A DNA stretch of 21,420 nt from Flavobacteriaceae bacterium. GTDB taxonomy: Bacteria; Bacteroidota; Bacteroidia; Flavobacteriales; Flavobacteriaceae. Shown piece after piece: positions 15,474 to 21,420 of the stretch. The stretch is from contig JAQWFV010000002.1 of NCBI GenBank assembly GCA_029238555.1, positions 1 through 21,420 on the forward strand, read 5' to 3'. The position numbers and the translations under genes are program-made. A model generated the notes under the pieces. It was not told the origin of the DNA and searched no databases. It worked only from the letters and a program-made list of their open reading frames with translations. Positions within the stretch are counted from its first letter, which is position 1. The number at the start of each line of letters is the position of its first letter.

Positions 15474-16310
15474 TTAAGCCTCTAGAAGGTAAATTCCCTC
15501 TGAGGTTATTTTAATCGTTCTGTTTTTATAAAGGGTCCCAATGGCTTTTTTGAAAACCTTTTTACTCATTTCTAAATAAGCTTTTATTTCTTCCGGAGAA
15601 GATTTATCGTGAAGGGGTAAAAAACCCTTATGTGCAGAGAGCAAATCCATTACTTGTTTTGCAGCCGGTTCTAGTACAGCAACACCTAGCGGTTGTAAAC
15701 TAATGTCTAATTTAAAATCTTCTCGCTGTAATTTTACATAGGCAGTCAAAGTGTCCCCTACTGAGATGGGTTTAAAGACTTCATTATGGTACACCATACC
15801 TTTGTGCTTGTTTTCCACAATAACATCCCATCCAATATCTGATTGTCTAGTGACCAATACAGAAACAGCGTCACCTTGTGCATAATTAGCCGTGCTATTG
15901 TCTAGAAACTTATCTAACTTATTAGATCCTACAAGTCTAAATGTAACTGGATCTAGATAACAGTAAACCACATAAGATTGACCCGCAACCATTTTTGATC
16001 TTTGTTCCTTAAAGGGTACCAAAAGGTGTTTTTCTAGACCCCATTGAAGGAATGCACCAATAGTATTTACTTCCTCTACCCTTAAAAGGGCAAAGGAATT
16101 TCTTTCTATATAAGGGACCAGGTTTGTGGCAACAGGTCTTTCATCATAATCTAAATAGCAAAAAACAGATAATTTATCCCCAATTTCCCAATCTTGAGGA
16201 ACATACTTATTGGGCAGCAAAATATCTGTGCCTTCGTTATCTCCAAGAAATAAACCAACAGAAGTATCTCTTAGAATCTCTAATTCATTGAATTTACCGA
16301 GTACAATCAT
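15474..16310 (-). CDS. cvfB: CvfB-like S1 RNA-binding protein
   Basis: 278-residue soluble protein without signal peptide. It has the layout of the CvfB/YitL family: three OB-fold S1-like modules in tandem (about 1-65, 66-135, 140-215) and a C-terminal winged-helix domain (about 220-278, including EEIKAYLEMSKKVFKKAIGTLYK). The second module contains NTIGAFLQWGLEKHLLVPFKEQ, the third GWDVIVENKHKGMVYHNEVF, both typical S1-like turns. Staphylococcal CvfB binds RNA and influences virulence gene expression; the role in Bacteroidota is not known to me. It is encoded with menA 17 bases downstream, in the men run. The link is positional only. Confidence 0.87.
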   Translation of the reverse strand: MIVLGKFNELEILRDTSVGLFLGDNEGTDILLPNKYVPQDWEIGDKLSVFCYLDYDERPVATNLVPYIERNSFALLRVEEVNTIGAFLQWGLEKHLLVPFKEQRSKMVAGQSYVVYCYLDPVTFRLVGSNKLDKFLDNSTANYAQGDAVSVLVTRQSDIGWDVIVENKHKGMVYHNEVFKPISVGDTLTAYVKLQREDFKLDISLQPLGVAVLEPAAKQVMDLLSAHKGFLPLHDKSSPEEIKAYLEMSKKVFKKAIGTLYKNRTIKITSEGIYLLEA

Positions 16311-16324
16311 AATTATATAAAACG

Positions 16325-16332
16325 CAAAAATA
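16325..16332 (-). promoter_or_regulatory. candidate -7 box for cvfB-menA and following genes
   Basis: The minus strand reads TATTTTTG, an exact match to TAnnTTTG, ending 15 bases before the cvfB ATG. A matching TTG at the -33 distance is not seen. The 80-base gap between menD and cvfB is the widest within the men run, so an internal promoter here is reasonable. Confidence 0.4.
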
Positions 16333-16390
16333 CAGTTAAAATAGCGGAAAGCGGTTTTTAACGCACTTTAATTTAATATATGAACCCAGA

Positions 16391-18181
16391 TTAATAATAC
16401 GCCTTAAGCGTCTTAAAGAAGTTCATTAAAACGCCTTCATTTTCAGTTCTGGGAGTCTTTATTTCTAAAAGGCTAGGCCCATTGTTTCTTAGAAAAAAAC
16501 TAGCTAATTCATTTGCTAAACTATCTTTATCCTGAGCACTGTAATATTCAAATCCGTGTAAATTACAAAGGGCCTGAGCACTGAGCTCGTGAACCGTTTC
16601 AAAATAAGTCCTAAAGTTCTCACTATCCGTCTTTCCAGGCAATACCCTAAAAATACCTCCACCTTGGTTGTTGATCAGAATAATTTTAAAGTTTTTTGGA
16701 ATGTACTTATTCCACAAACCATTACTGTCGTAAAAGAATCCCAAATCACCTGTAACCAATGTTGTTTGCACTTGGGAGGCTACACTCGCGCCTATGGCTG
16801 TAGCAGTACTCCCATCAATTCCAGAAGTTCCTCTATTACAGTATACACTTACTGAAGATTTCACTGAAAATAATTGTGCATACCTTATGGTAGCACTATT
16901 GGCTAAATGTAATAGCGTATTATTAGGGAGGGCGTTTAGTAAATGATAGAACGCATAAAAATCCGAAAAAGGACAAGAGGCTGTATAGTTTTCAATGTGT
17001 GCCTTGTAACTGCTTTTGTAGCTAAGTGCCCGTTTTTTTGGCGTGTCAAGGGGGGGCATTTCAAGAGAAATAGGCTTTTGAAAGGCTGGACTAAAAAAGG
17101 CATCGGCCGTAGGCCTAAAACAAGTGAAATGGGTGAAAAATGGATTCACAACAATCTCATTTTGTATCTGCCAATGTAGTTTTGGGGTGTATTGATTTAA
17201 GAAATTCTTTATTTTTTTTGAGACTACGGCCCCACCTATAGTCACCAGAAGATCTGGTGATAAGGCTGCCCCAATGGCTGCCGCATCTAAGTGAGATTCC
17301 ATGGGAGCAATAATATTATCTATGCTATCAATAAATTCGGGATGGTGTACATTAGAGGTGGTTTCTGTAAAAACCAATACCCTTGGGTCTTTAGATAGCC
17401 ATTCAACCAATTCATTGGACAAATAATCCGGCGCATTTGGGTATAAAACACCTACAATAACCATAATTCGATTTGCCCCCTCCCATAGTGCTTTCAATTC
17501 AGGGTCAGAAAGTGTTTTATGCACGGCTTCACTGTCCGAATGAGACACAGAAGCTTCTGTTGCCGGAGGTGCTAAAGTACTTTCATACAAAGGAGCTTCT
17601 TGGTATAGTGGCTCTTCGAAAGGGGTGTTTAAATGAATGGGTCTATTGGTGGCTTTTAACTGACTAAATGCTGTAGCTAATAAAGTGTGATTTTTTTGGC
17701 TTATGACTTCTTGATTATACTGCAAATCCTTAGGCATAAAGCGATTGTAACGTTCCACCGCATGAGAAGCATCTTGAATTAATGGGGTAGAAAATACCAC
17801 ATGCTTGCCAAAAACACCCTCTTGCTTAATGGTTTGTCCATAGCCTTTATCTATGAGATAACTGGGCCTATCTGCTGAAATAACGACCAGTGGAATTCCT
17901 GAATAGTAGGCCTCTGAAACCGCGGGATAATAATTCAATAACGCACTTCCTGAGGTACACACTAATACGGTGGGTTCCTGATTTCTTTGCGCTAATCCCA
18001 AGGCAAAAAATCCAGCAGCACGCTCATCTACAATACTATAGCAATCAAAAAAGGGGTCTGCTAGAAAACTGATGGTCAATGGAGCGTTTCTAGATCCGGG
18101 AGAAATAACTATCCTAGAAATACCCTGTGCTTTACAGTGTAAAACAACGGTTTGCGCTAAAGGAATACTAGAGTATTGCAT
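16391..18181 (-). CDS. menD: SEPHCHC synthase (2-succinyl-5-enolpyruvyl-6-hydroxy-3-cyclohexene-1-carboxylate synthase)
   Basis: Thiamine-diphosphate enzyme that joins 2-oxoglutarate to isochorismate, the first committed step after MenF. 596 residues, slightly longer than E. coli MenD. The N-terminal pyrimidine-binding domain has VISPGSRNAPL (25-35) and the catalytic Glu53 in VDERAAGFF. The C-terminal domain has the ThDP/Mg2+ motif from GDLGFFYDSNGLWN (starting 478) to LINNQGGGIF (503-512). The spacing is right for the family. A stretch at about 155-235 is less conserved. It lies 50 bases after menF, same strand, and is probably co-transcribed with menF and the thioesterase. Confidence 0.96.
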   Translation of the reverse strand: MQYSSIPLAQTVVLHCKAQGISRIVISPGSRNAPLTISFLADPFFDCYSIVDERAAGFFALGLAQRNQEPTVLVCTSGSALLNYYPAVSEAYYSGIPLVVISADRPSYLIDKGYGQTIKQEGVFGKHVVFSTPLIQDASHAVERYNRFMPKDLQYNQEVISQKNHTLLATAFSQLKATNRPIHLNTPFEEPLYQEAPLYESTLAPPATEASVSHSDSEAVHKTLSDPELKALWEGANRIMVIVGVLYPNAPDYLSNELVEWLSKDPRVLVFTETTSNVHHPEFIDSIDNIIAPMESHLDAAAIGAALSPDLLVTIGGAVVSKKIKNFLNQYTPKLHWQIQNEIVVNPFFTHFTCFRPTADAFFSPAFQKPISLEMPPLDTPKKRALSYKSSYKAHIENYTASCPFSDFYAFYHLLNALPNNTLLHLANSATIRYAQLFSVKSSVSVYCNRGTSGIDGSTATAIGASVASQVQTTLVTGDLGFFYDSNGLWNKYIPKNFKIILINNQGGGIFRVLPGKTDSENFRTYFETVHELSAQALCNLHGFEYYSAQDKDSLANELASFFLRNNGPSLLEIKTPRTENEGVLMNFFKTLKAYY

Positions 18182-18231
18182 GGGGACAAAAGTAGGTGCT
18201 AATCATTAAATTAAAAAAAATAGGCGGTGTA

Positions 18232-19368
18232 TTAAATGACTTTTTTTATGGTTTGGGCTTTTAATATGGTCTCTTCCCATTCTTTCTTCGGTTGGGAGCC
18301 AGAAGTGATTCCTGAGCCCACAAAAACAGTGGCTAGTCCAGATAGGTATTCCATACACCTTAAATTGACATATAAATCTGCCTCAATAGCATGTAGCCCC
18401 TTAAAACCCAAAGAAGATTGGGCCAAATGGGGGTGCACAAGCCCTAAGTAGCCCGCGTAAAATTTGCGGTCCAAAGCTTCATTTTGCTGAATAAAATCAT
18501 GCGCTTGATCTCTAGGAAGGCCACATATTGCTGGAGAAGGGTGTAAAGCGTCTATTAATTCAGTCAGTGATTTAGACCCTATTTGAGCCACATTAATATC
18601 TGTTTTAAGATGAGATACTTGGCCAGCATTCACCTGATAAGTGTTGGTTTTATTTACCTTAAGGCCTAAGGCGCTGAGGCGTGTCTCAATGTCTTGGGCA
18701 ACCATGGCTTGCTCCTCTATCTCTTTTGAAGTCCATTTTTCAGAAAACAAATCAGCAGAGGCAGTATCCCTTTTAATAGTTCCTGCTAAAGCAGCTGTTT
18801 GTAAGGATTTATTTTCTATTTGCAACAAACGCTCAGGAGTGGCCCCTATCCAAGTGCCCAAAGCAGGGTGATGCCATAAATAACAAAAAGCACTGTCATA
18901 ACTGTCCAACAAGCCCTCAAAAATGGCTACAGGGGTTTTGACTGTTTCAAAAGAAGCGGCACGTGCCAAAACTACTTTTTTAAACTGATTAAGTCCAATC
19001 TCATCCAAGGCGCTTTGTACCAAATTCACATGGGCTATTCTTAAAGTGTCCGAATGCTCAGACGCATTAGTAAGCACTTTTTCATGCACCTCTAAAGGCG
19101 CTTTTTTTTGGCTTGTAGCAGTAAGTATTGGCTTAAAAGCAGCGCTCATATAGCCATCAGGCTTTAATAAGTAAGGCGCTTTTTCATGAGAATAGGTGGC
19201 CATGACAAAACCAAAAGCGGCTTTAGAGGTTAAATGATGTAGTGCGTCCGTCTCTTGCCACAGCAAGTGAACCTGAGCCTCATTTGGAGATTTAAAAGCT
19301 ACAAAAGGCAATCCCTGATTAAAAAAACCCGCTATATTATCTAATAGATCCTCTATTGCGTAGGTCAT
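18232..19368 (-). CDS. menF: isochorismate synthase
   Basis: Converts chorismate to isochorismate, the entry to menaquinone. 378 residues, with a divergent N-terminal half and a conserved chorismate-binding domain. Visible motifs are KVVLAR (131-136, containing the water-activating lysine), GATPER (175-180), AGTIKR (195-200), HPSPAICGLPR (276-286) and GSGITSGSQPKKEWEET (351-367). The lysine in KVVLAR favours isochorismate synthase over anthranilate or aminodeoxychorismate synthases, and the adjacent menD supports it; a siderophore-type EntC would be expected beside NRPS genes, none of which are seen. Five bases separate it from the thioesterase gene upstream. Confidence 0.95.
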   Translation of the reverse strand: MTYAIEDLLDNIAGFFNQGLPFVAFKSPNEAQVHLLWQETDALHHLTSKAAFGFVMATYSHEKAPYLLKPDGYMSAAFKPILTATSQKKAPLEVHEKVLTNASEHSDTLRIAHVNLVQSALDEIGLNQFKKVVLARAASFETVKTPVAIFEGLLDSYDSAFCYLWHHPALGTWIGATPERLLQIENKSLQTAALAGTIKRDTASADLFSEKWTSKEIEEQAMVAQDIETRLSALGLKVNKTNTYQVNAGQVSHLKTDINVAQIGSKSLTELIDALHPSPAICGLPRDQAHDFIQQNEALDRKFYAGYLGLVHPHLAQSSLGFKGLHAIEADLYVNLRCMEYLSGLATVFVGSGITSGSQPKKEWEETILKAQTIKKVI

Positions 19369-19373
19369 ACCAA

Positions 19374-19790
19374 CTAGTTTCTTGGAAGGGCAATAGTGGT
19401 TAGCTTATTGACAGATATTAATTGACCCGCCTCATCCGTAATTTTTATATCCCATAATTGCGTTGTTCTCCCTTTATGGAGCACTGTGGCTTTTGCGTAA
19501 ACAAAACCAGAAGTGATACTTTTCACGTGGTTTGCCGCAATTTCTATGCCCCTAACTTTATAATTTTTAGCATCTAAAAATAAAAAGGATGCCGCACTGC
19601 CTACACTTTCTGCAAGGGCAACCATTGCACCACCATGCAATACTCCATCCGGCTGGTGCACTTTTGGCCCTACAGGCATTTTAGCCGTTAAAAAATCTTC
19701 TCCAACGTCTACATAAGAAATCTCAAGTGTTTCCATTAGCGTATTGGGACACCTGTCATTACACGCTTTAAGAATAGTTTCTTTGTCCAT
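19374..19790 (-). CDS. menI: hotdog thioesterase, probable DHNA-CoA thioesterase
   Basis: 138 residues from the ATG at 19790; the frame extends to a TTG but MDKETI is the natural start. The sequence closely follows E. coli YdiI/MenI: HQPDGVLHGGAMVALAESVG (45-64) against its QPFGLLHGGASVVLAESIG, with Gln46, His52 and catalytic Glu61 all offset by two from YdiI Gln48, His54, Glu63. GIEIAANHVKS and the final NKLTTIAL also match. YdiI hydrolyses 1,4-dihydroxy-2-naphthoyl-CoA to DHNA, the substrate of MenA. With menF only five bases downstream, a MenI role is the best reading; PaaI-type phenylacetate thioesterase, the label such proteins often carry, is less likely here. Confidence 0.85.
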   Translation of the reverse strand: MDKETILKACNDRCPNTLMETLEISYVDVGEDFLTAKMPVGPKVHQPDGVLHGGAMVALAESVGSAASFLFLDAKNYKVRGIEIAANHVKSITSGFVYAKATVLHKGRTTQLWDIKITDEAGQLISVNKLTTIALPRN

Positions 19791-19838
19791 GTTTTTTTTA
19801 GTAAAATTAAACAATAATAAAGGACTGACACAATTGTA

Positions 19839-19846
19839 TATCTTTG
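19839..19846 (+). promoter_or_regulatory. candidate -7 box of the RimJ/RimL-like gene
   Basis: TATCTTTG is an exact TAnnTTTG match, 21 bases before the ATG at 19868. The -33 TTG is missing at the expected distance. The 77-base divergent spacer must also contain the promoter of the menI-menF-menD genes, for which no clear box was found. Confidence 0.4.
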
Positions 19847-19867
19847 ATTTAACTAATATTTATATCC

Positions 19868-20410
19868 ATGTTACCTTTAGAAAACCATTGGGTTCGTTTG
19901 GACCCCTTAAGTGCAAGTCACACAGACGACCTTTGGGAGGTTGTAAAAGATTTAGATATTTATAAATACAGCCCGAACGACCTGAGTACAAAAGATCAAT
20001 TAGCCGCTTATATAGCCATAGCTGTAGCGAATGAAGCGGCTGGGAAAGACATTCCCTTTGCCATTTTTAACAAATTATCTCAAAAATATGTGGGTAGCAC
20101 CAGGTTTGGATACATAGATCTATACAACAAAACACTTCATATAGGATGGACATGGTTGGCAAAAGAAGTCCAGGGTACTGGACTCAACAGCGCTTTAAAA
20201 CACCTCATGCTTTCGCATGCATTTGAGGTCATGAAAATGCGGAAAGTTATTTTTAGGGTAGACGCACTCAATACAAGATCCAGAAAGGCAGTAGAGAAAC
20301 TTGGGGCAACATTAGAAGGGATTCTGAAAGAAGACGTGTTTGTAGCCCAAAAAAGGATTAGAGACACCTGTTGTTATGCCCTATTCTCTAGAGACTACTC
20401 CTCAAAATAA
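19868..20410 (+). CDS. RimJ/RimL-like GNAT acetyltransferase
   Basis: 180 residues. It has the Acetyltransf_3 layout: N-terminal LENHWVRLDPLSASHTDDLW, the central strand and loop THIGWTWLAKEVQGTG-like segment (HIGWTWLAKEVQGTGLN, about 93-109), then ALKHLMLSHAFEVMKMRKVIFRVDALNTRSRKAVEKLGATLEG, the CoA-binding and substrate regions. Enzymes of this group acetylate ribosomal protein N-termini, aminoglycosides or small amines; the specific substrate is unknown. It is divergent from the men run. Its last 16 bases overlap the end of the convergent gene at 20395, and no terminator separates the two. Confidence 0.9.
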   Translation: MLPLENHWVRLDPLSASHTDDLWEVVKDLDIYKYSPNDLSTKDQLAAYIAIAVANEAAGKDIPFAIFNKLSQKYVGSTRFGYIDLYNKTLHIGWTWLAKEVQGTGLNSALKHLMLSHAFEVMKMRKVIFRVDALNTRSRKAVEKLGATLEGILKEDVFVAQKRIRDTCCYALFSRDYSSK

Positions 20411-21309
20411 ACAATCTTTCTAGTCGTATAAGTATTGTCTGGGGTGGTAATTTTTTTAATCCAATTTTTAAAAGGACTCCCGTCTAATTGGTACAAATTT
20501 TTCTTTGTTTGACGCACCACACCCCTGTCAAAAATCTGTTCAATTGGGTGGTTATTACTGTTGTATTTTGTCCTTACGGACGATGCCTTCTTAGGGAGAT
20601 ACAAACTGTCTTTTTCTATATAAATAGTATTGTGAAGTTCAATTTCTAAGCCCTTTTTATTGAACATTCGTTGTTCCATGGAGCTGGGAATTCCGTTGTC
20701 AAATTCCTTTATGTTCAACTGGGTCAAAGTTCCACCAGCCTTAAAGAAAATAGAATCCACTTGTTTTAAAGGCACACTGTCTTGCCAATAAGCGGTAGAT
20801 TTTTGGGTGCGTAAAGAATCCCACTCATGGCTAATCAAAGTAATAAAACGACCCTGTGTATTTGTTCTCACCACTCTGGTTAACTGCCCAATACTGTCAT
20901 AGCGATAATTAAATTGCGCTACAAAAGTCCTATCATAACCAATAATTTTCTCTTTGATTTTAAGTTGTGGTAGGCTGTCATAACTATAAAAATTAGCCAT
21001 TGAAGTGGTTTTGTCTAATGCTCCATTGACATAATTTTCTACCCTTCGTTCTACAAGTTTTTCTTTTTCATATTTGTAATAGGTAGTCTCACTATCATTT
21101 TCGCCAAAAACTGTAGCTGCTTGCACCAATTGTCCTGATCTATTAAACAGATATTGCTCTTGGCCGTATTTAGTAAATACAAAACACGATTTCACAGGAC
21201 CTTTTAAATCAAAATCTGATCGGTCATAAGTGATTATTTCTTGAGACCATACCAGCATATGGGCAAAAAGAAACCCTATAAAAAAAGACCATCTAAAATA
21301 ACATTGCAT
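20395..21309 (-). CDS. exported protein with YD-like repeats, unknown function
   Basis: 304 residues starting with a signal peptide (MQCYFRWSFFIGFLFAHMLVWSQ). The mature part contains about six loosely repeated aromatic strand-turn units, such as YLFNRSGQLVQAATVFG, YKYEKEKLVERRVENY, NYRYDSIGQLTRVVRTN, RMFNKKGLEIELHN and KYNSNNHPIEQIFDRG. The third fits the YD (RHS) pattern Y-x-Y-D-x-x-G-x-L well. There is no RHS core or toxin domain, and it is far too short for a polymorphic toxin. It is likely a beta-strand-rich envelope protein. Its stop overlaps the neighbouring acetyltransferase stop by 16 bases. No named family recognised. Confidence 0.8.
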   Translation of the reverse strand: MQCYFRWSFFIGFLFAHMLVWSQEIITYDRSDFDLKGPVKSCFVFTKYGQEQYLFNRSGQLVQAATVFGENDSETTYYKYEKEKLVERRVENYVNGALDKTTSMANFYSYDSLPQLKIKEKIIGYDRTFVAQFNYRYDSIGQLTRVVRTNTQGRFITLISHEWDSLRTQKSTAYWQDSVPLKQVDSIFFKAGGTLTQLNIKEFDNGIPSSMEQRMFNKKGLEIELHNTIYIEKDSLYLPKKASSVRTKYNSNNHPIEQIFDRGVVRQTKKNLYQLDGSPFKNWIKKITTPDNTYTTRKIVYFEE

Positions 21310-21331
21310 GCTATAAAGGTAGTGTATTCAA

Positions 21332-21365
21332 CAAAAAAAAAGGCAGCCGAAAGGCTGCCTTTTTA
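21332..21365. terminator. bidirectional terminator downstream of the dnaK-like gene
   Basis: AGGCAGCC (21341-21348), tetraloop GAAA, GGCTGCCT (21353-21360), with an A8 tract before and TTTTT after. It ends the minus-strand gene entering from the right edge. Confidence 0.85.
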
Positions 21366-21384
21366 TAGTGTGAATGAAAAGTAA

Positions 21385-21420
21385 TTATTTTACTTCTTCA
21401 AAATCTACATCTTCTACATT
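21385..21420 (-). CDS. dnaK: C-terminus of a gene running off the right edge, probably DnaK
   Basis: Eleven codons and a TAA give NVEDVDFEEVK. The acidic DVDFEEVK ending is like the conserved tail of DnaK (E. coli ends DAEFEEVKDKK), the segment that helps guide client release by the Hsp70 chaperone. A strong terminator follows at once. Only the tail is visible, so this rests on a short motif. Confidence 0.55.
   Translation of the reverse strand, partial: NVEDVDFEEVK

Noticed and set aside
16341..16370. AGCGGAAAGCGG motif as a hairpin or attenuator between menD and cvfB
   Set aside because: The two halves are direct, not inverted, repeats and do not form a stem; no T-tailed structure was seen.
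16943..17179. Open frame of 78 codons on the plus strand
   Set aside because: It lies wholly inside menD on the opposite strand, has no promoter or family-like sequence, and is a shadow of the menD codons.
20395..21309. RHS-type polymorphic toxin
   Set aside because: No RHS core, no toxin domain, no immunity gene beside it and a length of only 304 residues.
1..21420. Mobile element, defence island, CRISPR array or biosynthetic cluster
   Set aside because: No transposase, integrase, regular spaced repeats, restriction, nuclease or NRPS/PKS genes were seen. The CPBP protein belongs to the Abi-named family, but that name alone does not support phage defence here.

Overview
The window looks like a chromosomal segment of a member of the Flavobacteriaceae (phylum Bacteroidota). 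The DNA is AT-rich. Start codons mostly lack a Shine-Dalgarno sequence and have A/T-rich leaders. Several TAnnTTTG-type -7 boxes are visible. The gene content is flavobacterial: a complete EttA preceded by a 58-residue membrane protein that resembles what I recall as the CAL67264 family, a short MenE, and a MenD/MenF/MenA/MenC cluster. Nearly everything is core metabolism. I see no insertion sequence, prophage, CRISPR array, tRNA or rRNA.

Left part (1-10.4 kb). A 56-residue membrane protein (131-301, -) is divergent from fumC (449-1843, +), the TCA-cycle fumarase. A membrane-anchored coiled-coil protein (1936-2817, -) follows, then a GNAT acetyltransferase and an exported metallo-beta-lactamase-fold hydrolase (2932-4166, +). 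Next come a small membrane protein with ettA (6163-4278, -), a Gfo/Idh/MocA oxidoreductase (6255-7220, -), an acyl-CoA carboxylase carboxyltransferase subunit of MCC type (7325-8950, +) and an exported M24 aminopeptidase P-like enzyme (9065-10411, -). Strong hairpins with A-tracts on one side and T-tracts on the other separate several of these units.

Right part (10.7-19.8 kb). Nine co-oriented minus-strand genes form a menaquinone locus. In transcription order they are a YdiI/MenI-like thioesterase, menF, menD, a CvfB-like S1 protein, menA, a LytTR response regulator, menC, a CPBP intramembrane protease and menE. MenF makes isochorismate and MenD makes SEPHCHC. After MenH (not in this window), MenC forms o-succinylbenzoate and MenE its CoA ester. 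MenB (not in this window) closes the ring, the MenI-like enzyme would release DHNA, and MenA prenylates it at the membrane. The three non-pathway members (CvfB, LytTR regulator, CPBP protease) are tightly packed with the men genes, and they are the most interesting part of the window. A new regulatory or membrane-linked role in quinone supply is possible but is inference only.

Right edge (19.8-21.4 kb). A RimJ/RimL-like acetyltransferase (+) overlaps tail-to-tail with an exported YD-repeat-like protein (-). The last 36 bases hold a C-terminus that looks like DnaK. I found no clearly new system.
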